Assembly (NCBI GenBank): GCA_025454835.1 | Contig: JALONQ010000017.1 | Location: 1-55,905, forward strand | Origin: Bacteroidota bacterium | GTDB lineage: Bacteria > Bacteroidota > Ignavibacteria > UBA10030 | Direction: 5' to 3' | DNA: 55,905 bases | In this document: piece by piece, positions 25,023-34,514 of the stretch | Position numbering within the stretch: the first letter of the stretch is position 1 | How the letters are laid out: every line of letters starts with the position of its first letter | The notes under the pieces: model-generated | The model's database searches: none | Told to the model about the DNA's origin: nothing | The model's input: only the letters and a program-made list of their open reading frames with translations | Made by a program: the position numbers and the translations under genes

Positions 25023-26963
25023 ATGGACCAGATCACACTCACATTCCCCGACAGCTCGAAGCGGACCTTTCCCCGCGGCGTGACCGGGCTTGCTGTGGCG
25101 GAAAGCATCAGCAAGGGACTGGCGCGTGAAGCGTTGGCGGTGGAAGTGAGCGGAGAAGTGTGGGACCTCTCCCGAGCTATCGATGCCGATGCGTCGCTCA
25201 AGATCCTCAAGTGGGCTGACGCCGGCGGCAAATATGCGTATTGGCATTCGTCGGCGCACCTCATGGCGGAGGCGGTCGAGGCGCTCTTCCCCGGCACGAG
25301 GTTTGGCATCGGCCCTTCGATCGAGGCGGGTTTCTACTACGACATGGACCTTGGCGGCCACGCGCTGACGCCCGAGGACTTGGCGAAGATCGAGGAGAAG
25401 ATGCGAGAGCTTGCCTCGCGCGACGTGCCCTATCAGCGCGAAGTGCGATCGTGGCAAGAGGCGGTCGCCTACTTCGAGAAGAAGGGTGACCCGTACAAGC
25501 TTGAGCTCCTTCAGGACCTGCAGGGGGAGACGATCACGTTCTATCATCAGGGGAATTTCACCGACCTGTGCTACGGACCGCATATTCCCTCGACGGGACG
25601 GATCAAGGCGATCAAGCTCCTGAGCATTGCGGGCGCGTACTGGCGTGGGAACGAGAAGAACAAGATGCTCCAGCGCGTGTACGGGATCACGTTCCCAACG
25701 CCAAAGGAGCTCGAGGAGCATCTCTTCCGTCTCGAAGAAGCGAAGCGACGCGACCACCGGAAGCTCGGCCAGGAGATGGAGATCTTCCTGCTGACGCCGA
25801 ACGTCGGCAGCGGCCTGCCGCTCTGGTTGCCGAAGGGCACCGTAATACGCGAAGCGCTCATCGATTTTCTGCGCGCGGAGCAGAAGAAGCGCGGGTACGA
25901 TTTCGTCACGACGCCCCACATCGCGAACCTGAATCTCTACCGGACGTCGGGGCACTACCCGTACTACAAGGAATCGCAGTTCCCGCCCATTGAGATGCCC
26001 GAGGGCGACCAGTACATGTTGAAGCCGATGAACTGCCCGCATCACCACCAGATCTACATGGCCAAGCCCCGGTCGTATCGGGACCTGCCGGTGCGATTCG
26101 CGGAGTTCGGAACGGTGTATCGGTACGAGCAGTCGGGGGAAATGAACGGCCTCATCCGCGTGCGCGGTTTCACGCAGGACGACGCCCATATCTACTGCAC
26201 GCCTGAGCAGCTGAAGCAGGAGGTGAAGGCGACGGTCGAACTGACGCAGCTCGTCTTCAACACGTTCGGGATGGACGTGAAGATCAGGCTGTCGTACCGA
26301 GACGAGAAGAACGTCGAAAAGTACGGCGGCGAGGCGGCGTTCTGGGAACAGGCGCAGCGAGAGATCAAAGAGGTCGCCGACGAGATGGGCCTCGATTACT
26401 TCATCGGGATCGGTGAAGCTTCGTTCTACGGCCCGAAGATCGACTTCATGGTCCGGGATGCGCTGGGCCGCACCTGGCAGCTCGGCACGGTCCAGGTCGA
26501 CTATGTGATGCCCGAACGCTTCCAGCTCGAATACACCGCGGCGGACGGGAAGAAGCATCGGCCCGTCATCATCCACCGTGCTCCGTTCGGGTCGCTCGAG
26601 CGTTTCATCGGCATCCTGATCGAGCACTTCGCCGGCGAGTTCCCGCTGTGGCTGGCGCCGATGCAGGCGGTCGTGCTGCCGGTGACAGACGCTGCGATGG
26701 AGTACGCTCGATCGGTCGTCGAAACGCTCAAGGCCGCCGGCCTGCGAGTCGAGATCGACGAGCGCAATGAGAAGATCGGATACAAGATCCGCGAGTGGGA
26801 GACGAAGAAGGCCCCGTACATGCTCGTCATCGGGGAAAAGGAACGCGCCGCCGGGACCGTGTCGGTACGGCAGCACAAGAAGGGCGATCTCGGAGCTCAG
26901 CCGGTCGAAGCTTTTCGCGACCTTCTGGCGGGGCTGGTGTCCAGCCGGACGCTGACCCACTGA
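25023..26963 (+). CDS. thrS: Threonyl-tRNA synthetase
   Basis: This class II synthetase charges tRNA-Thr. The domain order is N-terminal TGS (about 1-62), the editing domain with SAHLMAEAV and YYDMDL, the catalytic core and the anticodon-binding domain. The zinc ligands are Cys in MLKPMNCPHHHQIY, His in QDDAHIYC and His in IIHRAPFGSLERF. It has 646 residues. ATG 25023 is chosen because an upstream in-frame TTG at 24978 lies before the terminator hairpin. There is no clear Shine-Dalgarno before it. It heads thrS-infC-rpmI-rplT-pheS-pheT. Confidence 0.97.
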   Translation: MDQITLTFPDSSKRTFPRGVTGLAVAESISKGLAREALAVEVSGEVWDLSRAIDADASLKILKWADAGGKYAYWHSSAHLMAEAVEALFPGTRFGIGPSIEAGFYYDMDLGGHALTPEDLAKIEEKMRELASRDVPYQREVRSWQEAVAYFEKKGDPYKLELLQDLQGETITFYHQGNFTDLCYGPHIPSTGRIKAIKLLSIAGAYWRGNEKNKMLQRVYGITFPTPKELEEHLFRLEEAKRRDHRKLGQEMEIFLLTPNVGSGLPLWLPKGTVIREALIDFLRAEQKKRGYDFVTTPHIANLNLYRTSGHYPYYKESQFPPIEMPEGDQYMLKPMNCPHHHQIYMAKPRSYRDLPVRFAEFGTVYRYEQSGEMNGLIRVRGFTQDDAHIYCTPEQLKQEVKATVELTQLVFNTFGMDVKIRLSYRDEKNVEKYGGEAAFWEQAQREIKEVADEMGLDYFIGIGEASFYGPKIDFMVRDALGRTWQLGTVQVDYVMPERFQLEYTAADGKKHRPVIIHRAPFGSLERFIGILIEHFAGEFPLWLAPMQAVVLPVTDAAMEYARSVVETLKAAGLRVEIDERNEKIGYKIREWETKKAPYMLVIGEKERAAGTVSVRQHKKGDLGAQPVEAFRDLLAGLVSSRTLTH

Positions 26964-26998
26964 ACGCCCATATCCACGCACATTGAGGAGACACCGCC

Positions 26999-27571
26999 AT
27001 CAAGCAAGAACGAGCCCGCGTCAACAGCGAGATCCGCGTTCCCCAGGTCCGAGTGATCGGAGAGGACGGGGAACAGCTCGGCGTCTTCATGACGAAAGAG
27101 GCCATCAGGATCGCGCAGGAGCGCAACCTGGACCTGATCGAGATCGTGCCGACCGCCACGCCGCCGGTCTGCAAGATCATGGACTTCGGCAAGTACCGGT
27201 ATGAGATGTCGAAGCGAGAGAAGCTCCAGAAGAAGCACCAGGTGACGTCGCAGGTGAAGGAGGTCCGGTTCCACCCGAGGACGGACACCCATGACTTTGA
27301 GTTCAAGACGCGACATGCCCGGGCGTTCATCGAAGAAGGGCACAAAGTGAAGGCGACGGTCGTCTTCCGCGGCCGTCAGATCACCTACCAGGATCAGGGC
27401 CGAGAGATGCTGGCCCGCTTCACGGAGCGGATGGCGGACATCGCCAAGCTAGAGCAGGATCCGCGCATGGAAGGCCGGCAGATGGTGGCCGTGTTTGTCG
27501 CGGACAAGACGAAGAAGAAGGTCACGACCTCGAAATCGAAGGAATCAGAGAAGGAACAGGATCATGCCTAA
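26999..27571 (+). CDS. infC: Translation initiation factor IF-3 (AUC start)
   Basis: IF-3 binds the 30S subunit and proofreads start codons. Reading from ATC 26999 gives [24 protein letters not shown], the full conserved N-terminus. The first ordinary start, GTG 27053, would cut off 18 conserved residues. GAGGAG (26985-26990) is well spaced for the ATC. The linker and C-terminal domain ([20 protein letters not shown]) are normal. It has 190 residues. Rare start codons are the known basis of infC autoregulation. It overlaps rpmI by eight bases. Confidence 0.93.
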   Translation: MKQERARVNSEIRVPQVRVIGEDGEQLGVFMTKEAIRIAQERNLDLIEIVPTATPPVCKIMDFGKYRYEMSKREKLQKKHQVTSQVKEVRFHPRTDTHDFEFKTRHARAFIEEGHKVKATVVFRGRQITYQDQGREMLARFTERMADIAKLEQDPRMEGRQMVAVFVADKTKKKVTTSKSKESEKEQDHA

Positions 27572-27758
27572 GATGAAGACCCGACGCTCCGCGGCGAAGA
27601 CGTTCAAGATCACTGCGACCGGCAAGATCAAGCGGCACAAGGCGTTCCGGCGCCACATTCTGACGTCGAAGTCGACCAAGCGGAAGCGCCATCTGCGCCG
27701 TCCGGGTCTTGTCGACAAGACGGAAGCGTACAAAGTGAAGCGCTTCCTCTCGGCGTAG
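27564..27758 (+). CDS. rpmI: Ribosomal protein bL35
   Basis: This large-subunit protein has 64 residues and begins [20 protein letters not shown], an exact family-type start, with a C-terminal KVKRFLSA-like end. The ATG (27564) lies inside the last codons of infC, preceded by AAGGAACAGG. Overlap with infC implies translational coupling. Confidence 0.97.
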   Translation: MPKMKTRRSAAKTFKITATGKIKRHKAFRRHILTSKSTKRKRHLRRPGLVDKTEAYKVKRFLSA

Positions 27759-27897
27759 CAAGGCCGGGCGACCCGCGACGCCACAAACAGGGCGGCCGCA
27801 GGGCGGGTTGAGGCAGGAGATCGATGGATCGATCGTAGCGGCGCTTCGTCGCTGCGCGAAACGTATACACCAGGGCTTCTTTTGGAGATCACGCACC

Positions 27898-28245
27898 ATG
27901 CCACGTTCGCAAAACAAAGTTGCATCACACCGGCGCCGTAAGAAGCTTCTCGCTCGCGCCAAAGGCTACTGGGGAGCCCGGAGCAAGGTCCTCACGATCG
28001 CCAAGCACCACGTCGAGAAGGCCGGGACGCACGCCTACCGCCATCGCCGGACCAAGAAACGCGAGATGCGCGGCCTCTGGGTCGCTCGCATCAATGCGGG
28101 TGCGCGCCAGCATGGCGTGAGCTACTCGCGCCTCATTTCGGGCCTCACGAAAAAGAAGGTTGAGCTGAACCGCAAGGTCCTGGCCGACCTTGCGGCGCAT
28201 CATCCGCAGGCCTTCGCCGAGGTCGTGAAGTTCGCTACGTCGTAG
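27898..28245 (+). CDS. rplT: Ribosomal protein bL20
   Basis: This early-assembly 23S rRNA-binding protein has 115 residues, with the basic N-terminal helix (MPRSQNKVASHRRRKKLLARAKGYWG) and the globular end typical of the family. ATG 27898 is preceded by GGAGA. The 139 bases before it contain a GC hairpin (GCGGCG/CGCTGC near 27838-27856) and a GATCGAT palindrome. bL20 represses its own operon in other bacteria through leader structures, so this space is a candidate site. Confidence 0.97.
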   Translation: MPRSQNKVASHRRRKKLLARAKGYWGARSKVLTIAKHHVEKAGTHAYRHRRTKKREMRGLWVARINAGARQHGVSYSRLISGLTKKKVELNRKVLADLAAHHPQAFAEVVKFATS

Positions 28246-28340
28246 CGCGAACCCCGTTCTGTTCGGACGGGGGCCGTGCCGCGCCCCCGTCCGCTGTTCT
28301 TCCGCACTCCGGGCACGCGGCATTCGGTTGCTGACCATCC

Positions 28341-29363
28341 ATGACCGCTTCCGACCCCATGAACGACCGGATCGAGCAGGTGCGCGCCGCGGCGCGCGCC
28401 GAGGCAGCCTCCCTCACGAACGCCGACGCGCTCGAACGCTTCCGCCTGTCCTTTCTCGCCCGCAAGGGCTCCGTCGCCGACCTCTTCGACCAGCTCCGCC
28501 ATGTCACTGCCGCCGACAAACCGGCGGTCGGTAAGGCGCTCAACGAACTCCGCACGGAGGTTCAGGGCATCTACGATGGCGCCAAAGAAAAGGTCGATTC
28601 GTCGGCACAACGCACCTCTATCGATCTGACGCTGCCGGGTCGGCCGCTCTTCGCCGGCTCACGTCACCTCGTGAGCCAGACCCTGGAAGAGTTCCAGCGC
28701 GTCTTTGTTTCGATGGGCTTCGATATTGTCGAAGGACCGGAGGTCGAGTCGGACTACTATAATTTTGAGGCCCTGAACTTCCCGCCCGACCACCCGGCTC
28801 GCGACATGCAGGACACGTTCTTTGTGTCTCCGTCGGTCCTGCTCCGGACCCATACCACGCCCGTGCAGGTCCGCATCATGGAAAAGCGGAAACCGCCCGT
28901 CCGCGCCATCATGCCTGGGCGCGTCTACCGCAATGAGGCGGTCTCGGCGAGAAGCCTCGTCCAGTTCCACCAGGTGGACGGCGTGTACGTGGACAAAGGG
29001 GTGACCTTCGCCGAGCTGAAGGGGACCCTCGTCGCCTTCGCCAAGCGCTACTACGGCAGTTCGATCAAGTACCGCTTTCGCGCTTCGTATTTTCCGTTCA
29101 CGGAACCGAGCGCCGAGATGGATATCACATGCTATCTCTGCGCCGGCAAAGGCTGCCGGGTCTGCAAACACTCAGGATGGCTCGAGATCGTCGGGTCTGG
29201 CATGGTCCATCCGAACATCCTGAAGCGCGTCGGGTATGACCCCGAAGAGGTGTCGGGATACGCGTTCGGGTTCGGCGTTGAGCGGACGGTGCTCCTCCGC
29301 CACGGCATCGACGATATCCGCCTCCTGTACGAAAATGACGTCAGGTTCCTCGAACAATTCTGA
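28341..29363 (+). CDS. pheS: Phenylalanyl-tRNA synthetase alpha subunit
   Basis: This is the catalytic subunit of the (alpha-beta)2 enzyme. An N-terminal coiled coil (about 1-90) precedes the class II core, with [20 protein letters not shown] and DTFFVSP; motif 3 is [20 protein letters not shown] short zinc-finger-like stretch with four Cys ([17 protein letters not shown]) is present, which occurs in a subset of PheS. It has 340 residues from ATG 28341; ATG 28359 is possible. Confidence 0.95.
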   Translation: MTASDPMNDRIEQVRAAARAEAASLTNADALERFRLSFLARKGSVADLFDQLRHVTAADKPAVGKALNELRTEVQGIYDGAKEKVDSSAQRTSIDLTLPGRPLFAGSRHLVSQTLEEFQRVFVSMGFDIVEGPEVESDYYNFEALNFPPDHPARDMQDTFFVSPSVLLRTHTTPVQVRIMEKRKPPVRAIMPGRVYRNEAVSARSLVQFHQVDGVYVDKGVTFAELKGTLVAFAKRYYGSSIKYRFRASYFPFTEPSAEMDITCYLCAGKGCRVCKHSGWLEIVGSGMVHPNILKRVGYDPEEVSGYAFGFGVERTVLLRHGIDDIRLLYENDVRFLEQF

Positions 29364-29378
29364 TCCGTCGACCATCGC

Positions 29379-31796
29379 ATGAAGATCGTCTCCTCGTGGC
29401 TGAAAGACTTCGTCGACGTTGAGTGGACGCCGCAGCAGTTCTCCGACGATCTGACGATGGTCGGGCTCGAGGTCGAGAGCTACGAAGACCTCGCCGCCAC
29501 GTACGACAAGTTCGTCGTCGGCAAGGTCGTGTCGTGCGAGAAGCATCCGAAAGCCGACCGGCTCACGGTCTGCCGTGTCGACGTAGGCAGCGAAGAGCTC
29601 CAGATCGTCTGCGGTGCACCCAACGTTGCGCCGGGACAGACCGTCCCGGTGGGCCTTGTGGGTGCGACCGTTCCGCATGGCCAGCACGATCCCGACGGCA
29701 AGCCGTTCGTGCTGGGCAAGGTGAAGCTCCGCGGCGTGGATTCATCAGGCATGATCTGTTCCGCCAAGGAGCTCGGGCTCGGCACGGATGGCGATGGCAT
29801 CATGGTCCTGACGACCGACGCGCGGCCGGGTACGCCGCTCGCGATCGCGTTGCAGAGGAACGATGTCGTGTACGAGATCGGCATCACGCCCAATCGTCCC
29901 GATTGCCTGAGCCATCTTGGCGTTGCGCGCGAGGTCGCGATCCAGACGGGCGGAGAAGTGCGGAGGCCTGCGATCACGCTGAAGGAATCCGGCGAGCCGG
30001 CGGCCAAGCTTGCCTCGATCGAGATCCGCGATGCGGACCTGTGTCCGCGGTACTGCGGCCGGGTCCTGTCCGATGTCAGGGTCATCCCGTCTCCCGAGTG
30101 GCTGCAGCGCCGTCTGGAACTGGCCGGCGTCCGTCCGATCAACGCTGTCGTCGATGCGACCAACTACGTCATGTTCGAGCTGGGCCATCCGTTGCATGCG
30201 TTCGATCTCGACCGGCTCGACGGCCATGCGATCGTCGTTCGTCGAGCGGGTCCGGATGCCGAGTTCACGACCCTCGACGGGAGGTCGCGCCAGTTGCGGC
30301 CCGACATGCTCATGATCTGCGACCGTTCGCGCCCGGTGGCGATCGGGGGAGTGATGGGCGGTGAGAATTCCGAGGTGAGCGAGACGACGACGCGTCTGCT
30401 GATCGAAGGCGCGTACTTCCTCCCGTCCAACATTCGCCGCACCGCCCGGACGCTCGGCCTGTCGACGGAAGCGTCGTACCGATTCGAGCGTGGCGCCGAC
30501 CCGGAGATGGCGAAGCTGGCGGTCGAGCGGACGGCCCAGTTGATCCAAGAACTGACGGCCGCTACGGTACATCCCGGACTCATCGATGTCTATCCTAAGG
30601 GCATGGAGGCATCCAGGATCCGCTTCCGTCCGCGACGCGCGAATGAGATCCTCGGTACGAACATCGAACCCTCAGCGATGCGGTCGTACCTGGGCCGGCT
30701 CGGTGCGCACGTGACGGCGAACGGGGAGGAGGAGCTTGTCGTCGTGCCGCCGTCGTTTCGCGTTGATATCTCGGAGGAGATCGACCTCATCGAAGAGGTC
30801 GCGCGCGTACATGGATACAACAACATCGAGACGCAGACAAGGTCCGCCATCGATTTCTCGATCCCTACGGCTCCGGCTCGGGTGGCTGACGAGGCCCGCT
30901 CGCATTTGATCGGTGCCGGTTGGAGGGAGATCATGGCCATCTCTCTCCAGCCAGAGACTGTGGCATCCTTGGGTGGCCCCGCCCCGATCAAGGTCCTGAA
31001 TCCTGTCAGCGCCGAGATGCAGGCCTTGCGAACCAGCATGATCCCGGGGACTTTGGATATTGTCCGGCTGAACCTCCATCGCGGGAACAAAGACCTGCGT
31101 TTATTCGAGATTGGAAAGGTCTATCGACGGAGCAGCGAGAACCTGGCCAGTGTGGAAGACGTCGTGGAAGAAGACCGGCTGATGATGGCTTGGGCGGGTG
31201 TGGCGGCCCCCGTCGCCTTCGATCGCCCTTCTAGAGAGGTCGATCTGATGGACCTGCGAGGCGAGGTCGATGCCCTCCTGCGCCGCGTCTGCCTTGACAA
31301 ATACCGGTTTCTTCCTTATCGTGCCGACAACACTTTAACTGAATCGGCCCTGAGCCTTGAAATTAACGGCACTTATGGGGGTTGGTTCGGCGAGGTGAGA
31401 CGCGATATCGCCAAACGCTTTGAGATCGAAGTCCCGATCTTCGTTGGCGAGATAGCGTTGCCGGTGTTGGAACAAGCGTGGACCCGGGACAGGACGTTCC
31501 GTCCACTTCCTCGATTCCCACACGTGGTGCGGGACCTCGCGTTTGTTGTGGAACGCACCATGCCGCAGGGAGACTTGGAAGACTTGATCCGCCTAACGGC
31601 GGGACCTTTGCTGGAATCGCTGGTCCTGTTCGACGCGTATCAAGGGGCTCAGACAGGCGGAGGACGACGGAGTCTGGCGTATTCGCTGGCGTTCCGATCC
31701 CCTGATCACACGCTGACCGACGCCGAGGTCGATGCGCACATACGGGCGATTGTCGACAGGGCCCGTAGTGTGTGCGGTGCAGAATTGCGCAGCTAA
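29379..31796 (+). CDS. pheT: Phenylalanyl-tRNA synthetase beta subunit
   Basis: It carries the tRNA-binding OB fold (about 40-150, KVVSCEKHPKADRLTVC), the B3/B4 editing domain, the B5 domain, the catalytic-like core and the C-terminal anticodon-binding (FDX-ACB) domain (RFPHVVRDLAFVVE). It has 805 residues, normal length. ATG 29379 is 15 bases after pheS. Confidence 0.96.
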   Translation: MKIVSSWLKDFVDVEWTPQQFSDDLTMVGLEVESYEDLAATYDKFVVGKVVSCEKHPKADRLTVCRVDVGSEELQIVCGAPNVAPGQTVPVGLVGATVPHGQHDPDGKPFVLGKVKLRGVDSSGMICSAKELGLGTDGDGIMVLTTDARPGTPLAIALQRNDVVYEIGITPNRPDCLSHLGVAREVAIQTGGEVRRPAITLKESGEPAAKLASIEIRDADLCPRYCGRVLSDVRVIPSPEWLQRRLELAGVRPINAVVDATNYVMFELGHPLHAFDLDRLDGHAIVVRRAGPDAEFTTLDGRSRQLRPDMLMICDRSRPVAIGGVMGGENSEVSETTTRLLIEGAYFLPSNIRRTARTLGLSTEASYRFERGADPEMAKLAVERTAQLIQELTAATVHPGLIDVYPKGMEASRIRFRPRRANEILGTNIEPSAMRSYLGRLGAHVTANGEEELVVVPPSFRVDISEEIDLIEEVARVHGYNNIETQTRSAIDFSIPTAPARVADEARSHLIGAGWREIMAISLQPETVASLGGPAPIKVLNPVSAEMQALRTSMIPGTLDIVRLNLHRGNKDLRLFEIGKVYRRSSENLASVEDVVEEDRLMMAWAGVAAPVAFDRPSREVDLMDLRGEVDALLRRVCLDKYRFLPYRADNTLTESALSLEINGTYGGWFGEVRRDIAKRFEIEVPIFVGEIALPVLEQAWTRDRTFRPLPRFPHVVRDLAFVVERTMPQGDLEDLIRLTAGPLLESLVLFDAYQGAQTGGGRRSLAYSLAFRSPDHTLTDAEVDAHIRAIVDRARSVCGAELRS

Positions 31797-31822
31797 GCCG
31801 TCGGACCATTATCCCCACGACC

Positions 31823-32290
31823 GTGGCTGACCCCTCAACCGAGACCCTCGAAGAGCGTTCCGCTTCGACCCGATCGATCGAACTCGTCCTCCAGCAACTG
31901 TGGGACAAGGCTCGCCGGGTTTCGGCACTCGTTGTCCGTTTGCGCCAAGAGAACGCTGGACTGCGCGACCGGACCCGAGAGCTCGAGGAATCGAACCGTG
32001 AGATCTTCTCTGAGCGAGAGAAGCTCATCGTCCAATTGGCCCAGCAGGAAGCGTCGGGCCGCGACTCGGTGGACGAGGTGGCGACCCTCCGCCAACGGGT
32101 GAGGCAGCTGGAGGACATGGAAGTGGCGTTGCGCCGGTCGCTCGACGACCTGACAGTCCAGCTCGAGGAAGCCCGTCGTGAAGCGGCCCGTTTGAACGCC
32201 AACGGCGCGGGTCCTTTCACGCGGGAAGAAAAGGAGCTGATCCGTCAGCGGGTGACGGACCTGGTCGCCAAGATCAATTCGCGCCTGTAG
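31823..32290 (+). CDS. Coiled-coil protein between pheT and zapA
   Basis: This soluble protein has 155 residues and is predicted to be almost wholly coiled coil (about 25-125; LRQENAGLRDRTRELEESNREIF), with a short ordered tail EEKELIRQRVTDLVAKINSRL. GTG 31823 avoids overlap with pheT; an in-frame ATG at 31772 lies inside pheT. The position before zapA is typical of Bacteroidota-like genomes and suggests a ZapB-like or division role, which is inference. Confidence 0.8.
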   Translation: MADPSTETLEERSASTRSIELVLQQLWDKARRVSALVVRLRQENAGLRDRTRELEESNREIFSEREKLIVQLAQQEASGRDSVDEVATLRQRVRQLEDMEVALRRSLDDLTVQLEEARREAARLNANGAGPFTREEKELIRQRVTDLVAKINSRL

Positions 32291-32309
32291 GGAAGCACGA
32301 AGGACACCC

Positions 32310-32612
32310 ATGACGAGCAAGAGCATCAAGGTCAAGATCTTCGGAGCCGAGTATCCGCTGCGCGGCGAGAACGAAGACTTCACCCGCCGAGTCGCGGAAT
32401 ACGTCGACGGGATGCTCACCAAGATCCATGACAAGATCCCGGAGCAGCCGCCATTGACGGTCGCGGTGCTCACGGCGTTGAACATATCGGAAGACCTTCT
32501 CAAGGAACGGATCGGTCATCAGGAGCTGGAGTCGGTGACCGAGTCCGAGATCACGAAGTTGTCGAACTACCTGGACAACCTGTTGATCGCCGAAGATGAG
32601 GCTTCCTCCTGA
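32310..32612 (+). CDS. zapA: Cell division protein ZapA
   Basis: ZapA bundles FtsZ filaments at the division ring. The N-terminal beta part contains VKIFGAEYPLRGENEDFTRRVAEYVDGML, the family signature, and the C-terminal helix forms a coiled coil. It has 100 residues. The start is ATG 32310. A 6S RNA candidate follows directly, the classical zapA neighbour in many bacteria. Confidence 0.92.
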   Translation: MTSKSIKVKIFGAEYPLRGENEDFTRRVAEYVDGMLTKIHDKIPEQPPLTVAVLTALNISEDLLKERIGHQELESVTESEITKLSNYLDNLLIAEDEASS

Positions 32613-32684
32613 CGTCAGGGTGTTCTTTCCATAAGCGGTCAGTCTGTGTGATCTGAACCGCACCATCGGTTGTTGTCATCCATA

Positions 32685-32880
32685 TTAAAGAACCTGATGT
32701 TTTTTAATATGGGAGCCTGACTCATACGTGTGGAGCGCACGCCATCGTCCCTTCGGGGAATGCCACGCGACGACCCCCGACGACGTCTGCTTCGGCAGGC
32801 AGCGTTGAGGCGAGCGGGTCCAGTGGAAGCGCAAAATGCGTAGGCGGGTACCCACTGTGTCTTGATGAGGTTCTTTCAAT
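32685..32880 (+). ncRNA. ssrS: 6S RNA (SsrS) candidate
   Basis: The 339 bases between zapA and rny hold no gene but can fold into a long rod. AAAGAACCT (32687-32695) pairs perfectly with AGGTTCTTT (32868-32876) as closing stem. Inside are GTGTGG/CCCAC, CGCC/GGCG, CCAC/GTGG (32763-32766 with 32823-32826), GACCC/GGGTC, and hairpins capped by TTCG (TCCC-TTCG-GGGA, CTGC-TTCG-GCAG). Size near 190 bases, rod shape and zapA synteny match 6S RNA, which sequesters housekeeping RNA polymerase. The exact ends are uncertain, because CATATTAAA/TTTAATATG (32681-32711) offers a competing fold. Confidence 0.7.
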
Positions 32881-32900
32881 ACACTTGATGACACCGATGG

Positions 32901-32928
32901 TTGCGGCTTTTTTTTTATCTCGTATGAT
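32901..32928 (+). promoter_or_regulatory. Sigma70-type promoter for rny
   Basis: TTGCGG (32901-32906) and TATGAT (32923-32928) are separated by 16 bases that include a run of ten T. The start point would be near 32935, 17 bases before the rny ATG. The T-run may double as the 3' terminator of the 6S RNA. Confidence 0.5.
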
Positions 32929-32951
32929 CGGTCGGTGACAGTGAGGCAAGC

Positions 32952-34514
32952 ATGGATCCGTATGTGTTGATTGTGATCGGAGCGCTCATCGGCGGGGCCT
33001 CGTTCTTCCTCGGTTGGTTCCTGAACCAACGCGCAGGCCAGAACAAGATCTCGACGGCCGAAGAGCGTGCGAAGCAGATCCTCGAGGATGCTGCGAAAGA
33101 GGCCGAAACCGCCAAACGGGAGAAACTGGTCGAGGCGAAGGACGAATGGTTCAAGCGCAAGAAGGAAGCCGAGGCCGACCTCCAGTCAAAACGGAACAAA
33201 CTTCAGGCCTACGAAAAGCAGATCCAGAACCGCGAGGAGAACGTCGAGCGGAAGCTTGACCTGCTCAGCAAGAAAGAGACCTCCGTCCAGCAGGTCGAAC
33301 GCGATATTCAGGAGCGCCAGCGTCGGGTGTCCGAGAAGGAACGTGAGCTGGAACGCCTGATCGGCGAAGAAACGGCCCGCCTCGAGCGTATCTCCGGAGT
33401 ATCTCGAGATGAGGCGAAGAAGCTTCTCAACGAGAATCTCATTGAAACCGTCAAGACCGAGGCCGCTCAGACACTCAAGGACATCCGCGACCAGGCGAAG
33501 CTCGAAGGACGCCGGGAGGCCCAGAAGATCATCGTCCAGGCCATCCAAAGGACCGCCGCCGAGCACACGGTTGAAACGACCGCCAGCGTCCTGACGCTGG
33601 CCAGCGACGAGATCAAGGGCCGCATCATCGGCCGCGAAGGGCGGAACATCAAGGCATTCGAAGCTGCCACTGGCGTTGATGTGATTGTTGACGACACGCC
33701 CGAGGCGGTCATTCTCACCGGGTTCGACCCGTTTCGCCGCGAGATCGCACGGCAATCCCTCGAACGTCTCATTGCCGACGGTCGCATCCATCCGGCCCGT
33801 ATCGAAGAGGTCGTCGAGAAGGTGCGCAAGGAACTCGAAGAAGAGGTCCTCCGCACCGGGGAGAACACGCTGCTCGAGGTCGGCCTCCATACGGCCCACC
33901 CCGAGATCCTCCGCCATGTCGGCAAGATGAAATACCGTTCGTCCTACGGCCAGAACCTGCTCCAACACAGCATCGAGGTGGCCTACCTCACGGGCATCAT
34001 GGCATCCGAGTTGCGGCTCGACCCGATGCTGGCCAAGCGCGCCGGGCTTCTGCACGACATCGGCAAGACGATCGACCGGAGCGTCGAAGGGCCGCACGCT
34101 CTGCTCGGCATGGAGCTCTGCAAGAAGTTCAATGAGAACGCTCTTGTGTGCAACGCGGTCGGTTCGCACCACGAGGACATCCCGATGGAGCACCCGGTCG
34201 CGGCGCTCGTGCAGGCCGCCGACGCCATCAGCGGCGCACGACCCGGTGCCCGCCGCGAGTCGGTCGAGGAATATGTGAAGCGGCTGGAGCGTCTGGAGAG
34301 CATCGCCAAGTCCTTCAACGGCGTTACCAATACGTACGCCATTCAGGCGGGCCGCGAGGTCCGCGTCATCGTCAATCACGAGCGGATCGACGACGCGGTC
34401 GCCGAGCAGCTCGCCCACGACATCGCCAACAAGATCCAGCAGGAGCTGGAATTTCCCGGACAGATCAAGGTTGTCGTGATCCGGGAGGTTCGCTCCGTCG
34501 CCATCGCCAAGTGA
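32952..34514 (+). CDS. rny: Ribonuclease Y
   Basis: This membrane-anchored endoribonuclease initiates mRNA decay. The order is an N-terminal membrane helix (about 4-24), a long charged coiled coil (30-200), a KH domain (GRIIGREGRNIKAFEAATGVDV) and an HD domain whose metal ligands appear in RAGLLHDIGKTID and SHHEDIP. It has 520 residues, normal length. The start is ATG 32952. Its stop overlaps the coaE GTG. Confidence 0.96.
   Translation: MDPYVLIVIGALIGGASFFLGWFLNQRAGQNKISTAEERAKQILEDAAKEAETAKREKLVEAKDEWFKRKKEAEADLQSKRNKLQAYEKQIQNREENVERKLDLLSKKETSVQQVERDIQERQRRVSEKERELERLIGEETARLERISGVSRDEAKKLLNENLIETVKTEAAQTLKDIRDQAKLEGRREAQKIIVQAIQRTAAEHTVETTASVLTLASDEIKGRIIGREGRNIKAFEAATGVDVIVDDTPEAVILTGFDPFRREIARQSLERLIADGRIHPARIEEVVEKVRKELEEEVLRTGENTLLEVGLHTAHPEILRHVGKMKYRSSYGQNLLQHSIEVAYLTGIMASELRLDPMLAKRAGLLHDIGKTIDRSVEGPHALLGMELCKKFNENALVCNAVGSHHEDIPMEHPVAALVQAADAISGARPGARRESVEEYVKRLERLESIAKSFNGVTNTYAIQAGREVRVIVNHERIDDAVAEQLAHDIANKIQQELEFPGQIKVVVIREVRSVAIAK

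Noticed and set aside
24764-25129. Forward frame of about 121 codons in the thrS leader
   Set aside because: It overlaps the thrS coding region and passes through the terminator. Composition is Arg/Ser-rich with no ribosome site.
24951-26981. Reverse-strand open frame of 676 codons opposite thrS
   Set aside because: It mirrors thrS in phase and composition and has no family motif. thrS itself has complete catalytic motifs.
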